Shown here one piece after another: positions 11,661 to 21,855 of a stretch of 64,000 bases of DNA. A model generated the notes under the pieces. That model was not told the DNA's origin. It made no database searches and saw only the letters and a program-made list of their open reading frames with translations. The DNA is taken from NCBI GenBank assembly GCA_023014365.1, contig JAEBUN010000017.1, forward strand, positions 806,001-870,000. The letters run 5' to 3'. Every line of letters starts with the position of its first letter. The first letter of the stretch is position 1. A program made the translations under genes and the position numbers. The DNA is from Lepiota brunneoincarnata. Its lineage: Eukaryota > Basidiomycota > Agaricomycetes > Agaricales > Agaricaceae.

Positions 11661-12660
11661 GGATTACGGATACTCTGTAATTTTCGAGATGCGTTCAACA
11701 TGCTTGTAGGTAGGTCATGCTTTCATGAAGTCTCGTGCGCTTGAGCGATGAAGAATCCCTCTCAGACAAGGGGGTGCTTCCCGCCTCTGCGTGAGCTTAG
11801 ATGCCTGCAGAGCTTGGCCGAGATATTGAAATCATGATACTGCGCCAACGCCAGACGGGCACACGGTGCGAGCACTTCACTTTTGGTCAAATGTGCAAAG
11901 AGACCTTGTGCCGCTGAACTGCTGTTTGTAGCTATCTGTGAGACGGTGCGGTGCCCTCACCGGATATCGATCATGCGGTGAGAATGATAACGGGCACCAG
12001 CTGGAGGAATATCCTCTGATAGTAAACCTATATGATGTCTGTTGCTACTCTGCTGGAATGAACAGTGCCACAGTGGTACAGAGGAGGTATGAAGCGGTCT
12101 TCAATCCGACGACAGTCGGTGATAGGAACTTCAGCCCTCCGACTCCTCATCAGGAGATCCAGCCCTCTTGGACATAGCCAGCCCAATTCCGTATTAAACC
12201 TAGAAAAGAACCAACCTCAGCCCAGGCAGGTGGGGTGGGGCAACAAGTTGTGAAACATGAGTTGAAGCACCTCTGGGTGCTTGAGTCATACTTTCGTAAT
12301 AGGAAGGTGGCCCGGTCAGGGAATCAGCTCAAGAGGGCTTGGTGTGCGATTCCAGGTCTGTGCTCTCGAATGGACTCTTTCTCCTTAGTGTAGGCTCCCC
12401 GGATCAGGTGACAGGACATGGTAGATCCAGTGCACGCCTGAGGGCACACCATGGCGGAGACAGTTAACACCCTGCTCTTGACGTCGGGCGTTTGATACGG
12501 AAAGTTTGTTAGAAACAACTTCAAACAAGGATATTGGTGTGTGAAGCAAGTTTGGCGAGATCTGAGTATTTATGAGGCCTTGTAGGACATGGATCCCCAC
12601 GGTGCCCCGGGCAGTGCTTAACGTGGGCCTTGGGTGCTGACAGGCCCCTAGAACTACTTT

Positions 12661-13227
12661 ACCCGAATCGCGAACAGAGGTTAGTTACACGTGATATTTT
12701 ACCATATTAAGGCAGCTAGTGAGCCCGGATCAATCCGAACGTCGAGCTTTGAAAGTCCGTGTTCTGGTTTAGCCGTATGTAATAAACTCGCGTGATAACT
12801 AACCTGATATCGAAACTTCTGTTCAAACTTCGCGAACGCAATAGAAGCCTGGATTCTGAGCACAATCGCTGGCCTTAAGACTTGCTCTCGTCTCACAACA
12901 ATTTGGCCCATGCCACCATTATGCTTCCTTCGGGCCTCGTGGCTTGCTTCTTGGCCGTTGAGACTGGGCTGCAATTAAGTCTTTGGGATACGCTGATGCG
13001 CTGCCCCGCTTAACTGGTACGCCTCTTGTCTCTGTTCTTCATGCACAGAAAATGAGAATCGTCACACGAGCTCTTCAGCTGGGATCGGTCTGCATCGGCC
13101 CGGAATTTCCGCTATTTTTGGAGATCTAATCAGGTGATGGAAGTGCCCTCCGTTGGAAATAAATATCAGGGTAAACAGTGAAAACTAGCAAACATAAGTA
13201 GGTACTATTCTATAGTCGTTGTTCAGT
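12661..13227. other. intergenic between units B and C
   Basis: No gene recognised. The minus-strand open frame 12974-12699 has no known motif. At 13121-13140 the sequence GATCTAATCAGGTGATGG resembles a block found at a similar distance beyond zinc cluster copies A, B and E. Confidence 0.4.
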
Positions 13228-13248
13228 GATGTCACTTCAAGTGACATC
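13228..13248. repeat. 21-nt perfect palindrome downstream of copy C
   Basis: Ten-base arms (GATGTCACTT and its reverse complement) flank one central base. It starts 36 nt beyond the stop codon of zinc cluster copy C, so it would lie in the 3' untranslated region as a hairpin, or act as a symmetric protein-binding site. Confidence 0.6.
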
Positions 13249-13283
13249 TAATGCTGTGGCGCCCGTTTACAGTATGTAGTAAA

Positions 13284-13767
13284 TCAAGTTCCCAAGCGCA
13301 TGACTCTCTCGTATTCCGCCAGCTGTTCCCGCTGCTTCCGCTCTTTGCGCTGCCTGGGAGAACAGTCATATCCCGTCCTCGAGCATCTGTCACAATTGAC
13401 GGCGCCTGTCGTGTATTCACATTTCACCTTGAGCTTTTTACAGCGCTCACAGGCACCAAACCTACAACAGAAGGGGATGAATGGGACGATACCAGGATAC
13501 CAGATGGATTCAAACATACCTATCATGATCGACGTTTGTGCCACCTCCTCCTGAGCAGTTTTGTGTCTGGTCAGCAGCCCCAATTACGATCTGAACAGGA
13601 CCGCGAGAATACCCCGCCTGCTGCGGATTGGATGGGGTCGGCGAGGGCGTCGTGCTGGAGGTACTTTGAGCTTGTTGAGCTGCTAAGCTATAAGCCCAAG
13701 CGAGGGCCTCCTCGTCCGTCGCGAAAATGTTTCGGCTGGTGGAGCTTTGGCTGCTGTAGTATGCCAT
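13284..13767 (-). CDS. Zn(II)2Cys6 cluster mini-protein, copy C
   Basis: Exons 13767-13520 and 13461-13284 flank a 58-nt intron at the same phase-2 site as in copies A and B, giving 141 residues. It is clearly more diverged: MAYYSSQ start, ATDEEALAWAYS in place of the LSATEEE segment, then a Ser/Thr/Pro-rich stretch and GACERCKKLKVKCEY. All six zinc ligands are kept in CX2CX6CX8CX2CX6C spacing, followed by RQRKERKQR. Retaining the domain, splice site and length despite strong nucleotide divergence argues for function. This looks like an older duplicate than the A/B pair. Confidence 0.85.
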
Positions 13768-13807
13768 TTCTGCTGTGGGTCTGTCTGAAGATGAACAAAG
13801 TTGAGCA

Positions 13808-13815
13808 TTTATATG
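13808..13815 (-). promoter_or_regulatory. TATA-like element of zinc cluster copy C
   Basis: The plus strand reads TTTATATG, 41 nt before the ATG at 13767, the same place as the TATA elements of copies A and B, with one change in the core. Confidence 0.55.
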
Positions 13816-13924
13816 TTTCGAATATCGGTATCCAGACTATTCGAGCTGTAGGGGTTCGTCGTTCACTGCCTAATATCGGCGTCAACGCCAGCACAGGCAT
13901 CGGAGAATGATAGAATGAGACCCC

Positions 13925-13980
13925 CATGATAGATGGACAGACCCAATGTAACCTGGCGAAGCATGCCAGACCCAAATCCC
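13925..13980. repeat. upstream module shared with 15404-15460
   Basis: The block around GATGGACAGACCCAATG and GCATGCCAGACCCAAA upstream of copy C recurs at about 15404-15460 without an intact gene beside it. A shortened form (CATATGATAGATGG) stands upstream of relic E near 19123. It is probably part of the duplicated 5' flank of the zinc cluster genes. Confidence 0.65.
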
Positions 13981-15403
13981 AGTTAACCACCACCCCGAGG
14001 CTTCCGAAGGATATGATGATGGGTAAACAGGCCGACGCTGCAATGGAAAGTCTCTCAGAGTGTGTCGCGGGACCGCCCGTATTTTGCACAGGGCCTGTAT
14101 CCACGCCCACAGGATTGGGTCCGTTTCATCCAGAGTATGCGTCGCGTAGTTCTTAGCCTCTGAGGTACCATAGCTGTCCCACTGGACGGCATCAGCTCGA
14201 GGCAGTGACCTATAATGTCACGGCTGGACTAATGAACATTACTTAGGGGCGATGTAATAAATATACCAATGGCCTATTGGTTCCTGGTCACTGCGAGGAG
14301 ATCTCAAATACAACGCTAATCCCCGACTCCAACGTGTTATTTCTCTGCCTCAAGATCCAGATGACCAGTGAAAAAAATCTAGTTCTAGTTTTAGGCAAGT
14401 ATCTTGTACAGTTGCATCTTGGTGCGGTGTACCAGAAGCACAAGCATAGATATCTAGATGTGCAATTTTTTAATTTTGCTGTTCGTGCAACAATACCCCG
14501 TTCCAATCGTCGGTACGGTCCGCTGCTTGAGTGTATCCTGTGAGATCATCTGTAGTGAGACGGCTTCGCTTGCCCGCTGAACGACAATTCCCTCGGGACC
14601 GGTGATATCTGGCAATATTAGGAAGGACCATTCCACCTGTCTCCGTTCTTGGATGAGTCGTAGTGACTCCTACGACGGTCTGAGTTATCAACACGTGTCA
14701 GCATCAACTAATTCAGTTTCTCGTTGGAGGACACTAACACTTCAGTTCACTACCAAATCGGACGATACCCGCGGACCACGGGAGGAGGAGGAGGAAGGGT
14801 GGGGGGGGGGGGGGGTTATTCCATCAGCGCAGTGTCAGGTTTACAAAGTGGGAGGGATGTGGTTGGAGAGCAATAACACTCGTACTCGACGCTCCCGAGA
14901 TTCCGAGTCGCCAAGCATACTCCATAGTATTGGGCATGCTGCCTGACGTAAATCATGGAACGGTTGGAGTGGGGATTGGGGTGCAGAGGCTTCTATTGCC
15001 GACTGCCGTCGATTCGGCTGATCGCCGAAGATTTTCTACAAGCTTGGCTCCCGGGCATGCAGTCAACAGCCAGTCACGATGCGAATGGAACCATGATTGT
15101 GATTCACCTTGCTTCGTGGATGGCGCCTGCAATGATGTATTGCCTGAGAGGCATTTCGACCTTGTTGGACGTCTAACCGAGTGAGAACCACCTCGTCTAT
15201 CGCCAGACAGGCCTGGGAGATGTTGTAGGTGTTGGCACAATCAACAATTCTGCATTCTACTGCGAGTTTCTCGAAGGAAGGAAATGCAGTATTTGTATAT
15301 TCTGATCGGAAAACACACTTTTTTTTATTATAGGAAACTATGCTCTTTGTCATTTGCTGACTCCACTGTCAGCTTTGGCATCGGTTAACGTAGGAATCTT
15401 CAC
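13981..15403. other. flank of copy C, no intact gene
   Basis: Positions 14590-14735 resemble 20070-20230 (shared GGTGATATCTGGCAATATT-like block), suggesting that the flanks of copies C and E also descend from one duplicated unit. A minus-strand open frame at 15353-15063 lies where a sixth zinc cluster gene would be expected from the relic promoter at 15404-15460, but it shows no cysteine cluster. Confidence 0.4.
14781..14815. repeat. GGA repeat followed by a run of 15 G
   Basis: Five GGA/GAG units lead into TGGG and then an unbroken G run at 14801-14815. It could form a G-quadruplex and is a likely site of length error or polymorphism. Confidence 0.9.
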
Positions 15404-15460
15404 GACAGATGGACAGACCCAATGCCAGTCAATGAAGCATGCCAGACCCAAAATCATACC
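15404..15460. repeat. orphan copy of the zinc cluster upstream module
   Basis: Copy of the block at 13925-13980 (GACAGATGGACAGACCCAATG core). No intact zinc cluster gene stands to its left, so this is probably the promoter remnant of a lost array member. Confidence 0.6.
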
Positions 15461-16529
15461 CTAAAATCTTCACTTCCCGGAGCCGCCAAAATTTACCGGA
15501 GAACGCATCCGGTTCCCCACTGCATGTATGTGCACAGCATCCTACAAAGGCTGCCTACACTGTTCACAAGTTGAAAGTGTTTTCTCACCCTGTCGACAAT
15601 CCAGGGAAATTTGATCCTTGGATTCTGCCAGGCGTGAAGGTCGTCAGACACAGCTGGTTTGTGATAGGGATTAACGCCTATCTTAGTCCTTTGCCGCAGA
15701 CTCAGGAGGTGGTAAAAGTGCAACACGCAATTACGAGTAACCTATCGGAGTGAGGTGATAAGTTTCCTGTGCAGACTCCCGAGGCGAAAATCCGAAGTGT
15801 TATTCAATTGAGTTGATCCGAGATCTGAGGGAGGATCGCTGCCTCAATGACATCTTCCAAGGTCACCGGTCGTCATGCATCATGTCGAGCCTCGAACCGG
15901 ATTCGGGCCCCGGAAGTTTGTTGAACTGCCTACATAACACACAATTGGGTGGAGCCTCAGGAAGTCGGCACAAGGTGAACCCTGTTCCTGGCCGTCTGAT
16001 TCTCTACATATCGCTGGAAAGCGTCACGATCTTGACACAGTGTTTCCATACGATCAGACATAGAGATTACGGGCTCGTGTTGGACACATGCTTGGCGCTT
16101 AATCGTATCAGCGGACGGTTACTCGGGACGCATGTATTCCCACATGCCTTAAATAGTGATCTTCGATCAGGCAATCGGCAATTGGACGTCTCCGGCCCCT
16201 GACCACATAATATGGCTGTGGCCTGTCCCGAATCCACATCGAGAAACTCAGCTTTTCGAACCCCACCGGTCTGCTTCCGTAGAGGATAGTTCCTTACAGT
16301 CAGTCGATAAATGTGAACTTGTTCCTGAGCTTGCGCTCATCCAGTGGCTCGGAGCTTTATTTGATTTGAAACTCTTAATAATGGCAAGCTCTGCCCTATC
16401 TTTCATTCATTAAAATTTGTTTTGAAGAACACAAACAAATTTGAGACAAGGAACCGGACCCAACGGACTGGTGGAATTTTCGGGCTCCTGTGTCGAAAGG
16501 GAGGGACAGCGCATCCCACGCTCGGCACT
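15461..16529. other. intergenic, no gene recognised
   Basis: Open frames of about 100-129 codons (15439-15753 plus, 15813-16202 plus) show no domain, no conserved copy elsewhere in the window and no paired splice signals. Confidence 0.4.
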
Positions 16530-17110
16530 ATGTTTTACAAGTGTCAGTAAGGGATAAGTTCGAATCCTTGGCAGGAGACAACCAATCAGTAACATAATGA
16601 AGGGGTAAACATATCGTTACACGCCTTTCGGTGATGGCCAAAAGGCAGGTCCACTGATTTTGATTTTGATTTGCCGGGTTTTACTTGTGTAGTGGGAGGA
16701 AATCTGTGGGAGCGAAGGGAGCGGCGGGCGAGCCGGGAAAAGCGCCCGATCCCAAACTCAGGGTTTTATTTTTCACTCTTCAATAACAACGTAATGTAGA
16801 AAACATAGTACATGGAAATATGGCTACCACAATGAGATGTCTTGACAAATCCCACACAAGATCTCGTCGGCCACCCCAATCCGCGGACTTTCGTATTAAG
16901 ACGGCCAGACTTCTTGCTTCCGTTCTTTGCCGCCTGAGAGCATAGTTAAACCTTGCCTCAAGCGTCAGTGATTGCTTTTAGTGTGACCGTGTTGCACCCC
17001 GAGCTTTTCGCAACGCTCTCAAGCACCCAAAGCTGTCTTATCCTGCGACAAAAAGGGACGACCGAAAAGATACCAGAAAAAGAGCATCTATCATGATGGA
17101 TGATATGATG
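16530..17110. repeat. duplication unit D
   Basis: 16530-16865 is repeated at 17764-18105 (shared GTCCACTGATTTTGATTTTG, GGCAGGAGACAA and CTTGACAAATCCCACACAAG). 16866-17110 is repeated at about 18545-18800 and contains the decayed zinc cluster exon. Unit E has about 430 extra bases between the two parts. Confidence 0.8.
16905..17030 (-). pseudogene. zinc cluster relic D
   Basis: The minus strand aligns with exon 2 of copy C: the CKKLK region, the second cysteine pair and the Arg/Lys tail are traceable at the DNA level. The first cysteine codon is now TGA (GCTTGAGAGCG for GCCTGTGAGCG) and several indels break the frame. No exon 1 is traceable; the position where it should lie is followed by the nuclease relic at 17145-17654. 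This copy is non-functional. Confidence 0.7.
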
Positions 17111-17144
17111 TAATACTATTGATATAACTAAGTGCATCCCATTT

Positions 17145-17654
17145 CTACAGGTGTGCCACAAGAACTGCCAGCTGCATGAGATCATCATATGCAGCCTCGT
17201 CGTGGGTGACGTCGTGCCACTCAATCAATGCCCCCAGATCCCGGCCATCATCCTCCTTCTCACCATATCTCCAGTGAGGCCCAATTGTTCCAATCCAGTA
17301 AACTTTTCTCACTGCCGTGCCTGCAAAAGCCAAATCCGTCTGAAGGCTGATCTGCCCGCATGAGGACTTCCCCTGCCTGATCCCCAGTGCTGCGAGTTCT
17401 TTATTTCAACGATAAGAACGGTTCTTAGGATAAGAGGTGGGGTTGATGTTTTGGCGACTTCGATAAAAAAAGTCTGGGATATGTGCCTGGGCGTCCTCAG
17501 TTATGCGGTGCTGAGGAGTGATGATGTAGCCTTGGCTCGAAGGGAACAAGATTGTGAGAATTGTAATCCAGGGGTTATACCAAATATTTTCGGTACGAGG
17601 CAGGTTGTTGGTGTAATGCTCCAGGAGGGTGTGTGTAAAGGTATCAAAAGGCAT
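17145..17654 (-). pseudogene. broken PD-(D/E)XK nuclease-like gene
   Basis: Read on the minus strand from ATG 17654: MPFDTFTHTLLEHYTNN, then TILFPSSQGYIITPQHRIT and an AHIPDFF segment. After a frame change comes LRTVLIVEIKNSQHW, and after a second frame change AFAGTAVRKVYWIGTIGPHW continuing to 17145. The order HIPDF (acidic Asp) followed by VEIK (Glu-x-Lys) is the signature layout of PD-(D/E)XK nuclease folds. Assigning that fold is my inference from these motifs. At least two frameshifts make it a probable pseudogene. It sits between units D and E, which suggests it was carried along in the duplicated region. Confidence 0.6.
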
Positions 17655-17763
17655 GTCTTCGTGAAGGATACGACAAACTATTGGGCTAGGGGCAGGTAAA
17701 GGGAACCAAAGATATGGCCAGAGCTTATGTTCGTGATATCCGAACTCCGCCCTCGCGTGGCAC

Positions 17764-18800
17764 TTTACAAGTGTCAATCGAGGTTCCGTGCGAGAGCTAA
17801 GCTTGGATCCTTGGCAGGAGACAATCAACACCAGGAATCAACAACACAATGAAGGGGTAAATACATTGTACCTGCCCTCGGTGATGACCGAAAGGCGGGT
17901 CCACTGATTTTGATTTTGATCTGCGAGTTCTATGTATGTAGTGGGAGGAAGCCTGCAGGAGCGAGGGGAGCGGCGGACGAGCTGGAGAAAAGTGCCTGAT
18001 CCTAAACTCATAGTATGATTTTTCACTCTTCAAGATCAACACGACGTAGAAAATATAGCTGCCCAATGAAATATCTTGACAAATCCCACACAAGATCCCG
18101 TCCAAGAACTCGAGTATAGCTATACCTCATTCAGGCAAGCTCAGGTCACATAGAGCCAACCGCGTGCCTCATTCCTTGAAATTACGCTTGTGGTGTTCTC
18201 TCATCTTGTTGAAGACGAATAATTACCATGGTTACCAGCCCTCTAAAATGGTACTATTCCTACAAACAGGTAGGTCTAGGTAGACACAGAACAGCCGCCC
18301 CTGATCTCGGTCCAAATCACAAGCCAGATCGTGCCTTGTCGAGCTTCCGAGCAAATGTCAATCGGCTGTGTCGGAACCGGCGCTACTTATTTCCATTTTG
18401 TTTGTTCAATCACTAGATCTAGCAGGTGAGGTCTGGTAATCAGGGGTAACTGCAGCACGTACATCGACAAGTAGTAAATTCGCCACCGCCCACAGCCACC
18501 CCACAGCAGCCATCGACTACCTTCAATATACATGTACCACTCAGCCATCCCAGTCAGCGGATTTTCATATTAAGACGGCCAGGCTTCTTGCTTCCGTTCT
18601 TTGCTGTTTGAGAGCATAGTTAAACTAAACTCGGCTTCAAGCGTCGATGATGCTTTTAGTGTAATTGCGTTGTACCCTGAGCTTTTCGCAGCGCTCACAG
18701 GCACCCAAAGCCGTCATCCCGCGACAAGAAGGGATGAGTGGGAAGACGCCGGGAAATCAAACATATTCGATCCAGAGCATCTATCATGATAGGTGTCTAC
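17764..18800. repeat. duplication unit E
   Basis: Copy of unit D with an extra stretch of about 430 bases at 18110-18540. That stretch contains CTAGATCTAGCAGGTGAGG near 18415, the downstream block also found after copies A, B and C. Unit E therefore keeps the ancestral order better than D, which appears to have lost it. Confidence 0.75.
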
Positions 18801-18995
18801 GCGTGGCACCTTTTTCACCACCTCCTGACCCGGCATGTAGCCTCAATCACGATCTGTATGGGGTCCCAATAATTAGCCGGCTCGGTGGGTAAGAATTTGG
18901 CGATGACATTGTGCTGGAAGGTCTCGGGTTTGTTGAACCCCTGGGCCATAAGCCTAAGCGGAGCTTACTCATCGGGCTCTGAAAGAGATTTGGGT
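18588..18995 (-). pseudogene. zinc cluster relic E
   Basis: Both exons are traceable on the minus strand. 18995-18785 aligns with exon 1 of copy C (matches around the intron site and the helical segment). 18705-18588 aligns with exon 2 and still reads GACERCEKLRVQ before hitting a stop. The third zinc cysteine is lost, and frameshifts follow. The upstream module near 19100-19140 and a TTTATATTTC patch near 19030 correspond to the promoter of copy C. Confidence 0.7.
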
Positions 18996-19140
18996 GGTGT
19001 AGCAACCGATAAACAAACTCAAAGTAGCTTTTATATTTCGATTGCCCGTGCTGGAGTCTCGTTGGTCGTTACCCACATAGGCGATAATGTAGTACTTACC
19101 CGACATCGGAGAATGATCAAATCCATATGATAGATGGTTA

Positions 19141-21855
19141 TTCAGAGAGATGATGTAGACCGTAGACTAGTGAAAAGATGTCGGGCCCGAGCCTTCATTT
19201 GCAATGTGACAGAGCTGGCGTGATGGTGACTCTGCGTACTACCACGACTGCATCAAAATACTCACGATGCGGTTATTACCCACTTTTTTCACAAGTCCTG
19301 TGTGCGCTGGCCTTACTACGTTGGTGGTCAGGAACATACGACATGCGTCTCGAAGCTTCCGAGGCACCGCGGGGGTTGTCAGGATTCAAATGCCGGACAC
19401 TACCAATTCGACGCAGATCGTCCGAGTCGTGTATAGCCCATACCGTAAGTGCTGTCGCGCCCAGGCGAATAGACACAAGACACCTTCGTGGAACCTGTTG
19501 GTCCAGGTTGTTGTTTGTGCATGGACGCCCACTTGGGGTGGCCCTCATTGGGAATGAGGTTGACTTACGTGGGCACAAAGTGAACGGGACCAACGTCTAT
19601 TCAAGGGGGCCTAAGGAACTTGATCCCTCCTAGCTATTATATACATGAGATAGCTGATTCTAAGAAATGTTATGTCGAAGAAGTGCGAATCCTGGTATAA
19701 GCGAGGGCCGCGAGCTTGCAATTCGATTTGCATGTTCCTGAATAAGAATCCGACCTTGGACCACACCCTGTTGTTGCTCCAAACATTTCAGGTTCAAGAT
19801 CCTTGCACCAGCAATCGCATGGACCTGGTGGAGGAAAAAGAGTACCGTGATCCTGGGCAGTGCTCACCGCATCCCATCATCACTACGTCGAGTCCTTCTA
19901 GTCAAATCACGATCTTGCTTGGTGAGATGTTTCAAGCTTTATTCTCGGGTCTCGGGTATGCAGAAGGAGTTGGTACTAGGGGATACGCAGCGGACGTACG
20001 TTTGCTGCTTGAAGCCTTGAAGTGCCGGTCTTCTGCAAGGCGGTGTCTCCACCCGTCAAATGATATTCCCCTCAAGGTCGGTGATATATCGCAATATTAA
20101 GGAGGATCTTTCCACGTGTGTCTGCAATGCTCCTGGGTGAGCGGCCGCGCTTGTCTTGGTGCTATCGTGTACTACCAGTACAATCACCAAACCTCCTGGA
20201 TCACTAGATTCGTTGGTTAGAACACTTAGTCATTAACACTTGGGTCACCCTAATACAACAGGAAATATGTGGAAACGTAAGTACAAAGAATGAGAGCCTT
20301 CCAAAAATTGATGATCAATGATCGATCCGATTGCGGTCGGTGATTGGGAGCCTCTATATTACTTCTTCCTGACACTTAGTAAAAGCCTACTTTAGGATTC
20401 ACATTGAGCGGCGTACTAGGCTTCAAGGGGAAGTGGTAACTTCGGTTTAGTCCCCGGCTTATGGGATCTTGTAGTTGAGTATATGGGCCAAAACCAAATC
20501 TACACCTTTCAAATGAGCTCTTTCTGATATAAAAACTTTATGGGCGCGAGCAGGAACTAACGGGCGGGAGCTAACATACAGTAGAGGGCCCTGTATATAC
20601 TAAGGGAACGAGGGCCCATCCATTATTGGGGTGGTCAAAATTTATACTCGACGCCTCAGTCACAAGGATGATGACGCGAAGTGGTCATGGAAAAGGCGTG
20701 CGCGACAAACCAATGTGATAATGGTGATATTCGGGGGTGTATGTACATGGCGGTGGATGCAGCCAGTACATGTTCAGCAGGGATCGTAATGTGCGAGGCC
20801 AGTAGTGACATGTCAACACAATATAATTGGCCGTTCTGCTCAGCAAAAAAACAAAAAGGAACAGCTGCCACCATCATGACCCAAAGCTTCGTCACTAAAC
20901 AATTTACCAGTGGCCAGGAGGGATCCGCGAGCAAGATCCCGAAATCGTGGTGATAACCCAAATACTTAGCAATTGGGTCCGCAACGTTAATATGCCTCGT
21001 GGCAACCTCGCCTCAATTCTGTTCTTGTTTGACATGTGGCGGTGCTGCTCAGTACTATGCGATACTGGACATGTCGACTTGTCGGGAAGAGCTGGGCGGT
21101 GCATCAGACCCATGGAGTATTCGAGCAAGACCGCACTGAAACAACTTGATCTAACATGCATAAGGATGTTGGTAGGTCTTCCGATTATATTCCGGAGCTG
21201 GGACGGTCACGTGAATAACCGTTGAACGTCACAGTCCTCTTGTGTGCTGGCCACGATACTATCGGGCCCCCAATATCGAATACATCCCCAACAGTAATAT
21301 TACCGGCTGACCGGCGTTGGTGCACTTAGGAGCCTCTGGCAAGGAACTTTACTCCCGGATCGCCGCCACCGCACCTACACCACGTTCCTCCATATCTCGT
21401 TCTCGCTCTTCCCTCGGAAACACAACTTTCCTGGAGAATGTTCCAAAACACCCAGACTCTCAGGTTCGGGAAGAAGCCAAAGATAAACCTCATCCCCGGA
21501 ACGCCATCAGACGATACAAACCCCATCCTACACGATGCACAATACACGATTTACTGGCTTTGTGTATGCGTTCATGCCTCATGGTACAAGCAGGAGTTCT
21601 TACATGAACCTCGAGCGTGATAAAGTGCGCTGATGGCGATGGAGGCTGGCTTACTGGGTGTTTCGGGTCCTGAAGCATGCTGGGAGTATATAATGGCCCG
21701 CATGATCCAAGCGTCGTGTTTCCCCTCGCTAATAAGCATACCATTCCTCTAAGAGGAGCTCCTATCTCGCCATCGAATAATCCAACCGCGACCACCTTCT
21801 TCCCTTTGCAAACCACCGCTAGCTTAGTGCAAGTCATTTAAGCCGTAGGCACCCA
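19141..21855. other. long region without a recognised gene
   Basis: The left part (to about 20230) carries faint similarity to the right flank of copy C. Open frames at 19178-19633 plus (151 codons) and 19672-20100 plus (142 codons) have no recognisable domain. At 20961-20656 minus, 101 codons include a hydrophobic, membrane-like stretch (NCLVTKLWVMMVAAVPFCFF); I cannot name it. The last few hundred bases should hold the promoter of the gene starting at 21856. Confidence 0.35.

Larger units (their letters stand above)
8885..12660. repeat. segmental duplication unit B
   Basis: This is the diverged copy of 4690-7890, in the same orientation. It contains zinc cluster copy B and an extra stretch of about 460 bases (roughly 11160-11625) with a Copia RNase H fragment that unit A lacks. 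Co-linear landmarks outside the genes show that a whole segment was copied, not just the gene. Confidence 0.8.

Noticed and set aside
16540..16565. AGTTCGAATCC, like a tRNA box B
   Set aside because: It is part of the D/E repeat, the matching site in E is altered, and no cloverleaf forms around it.
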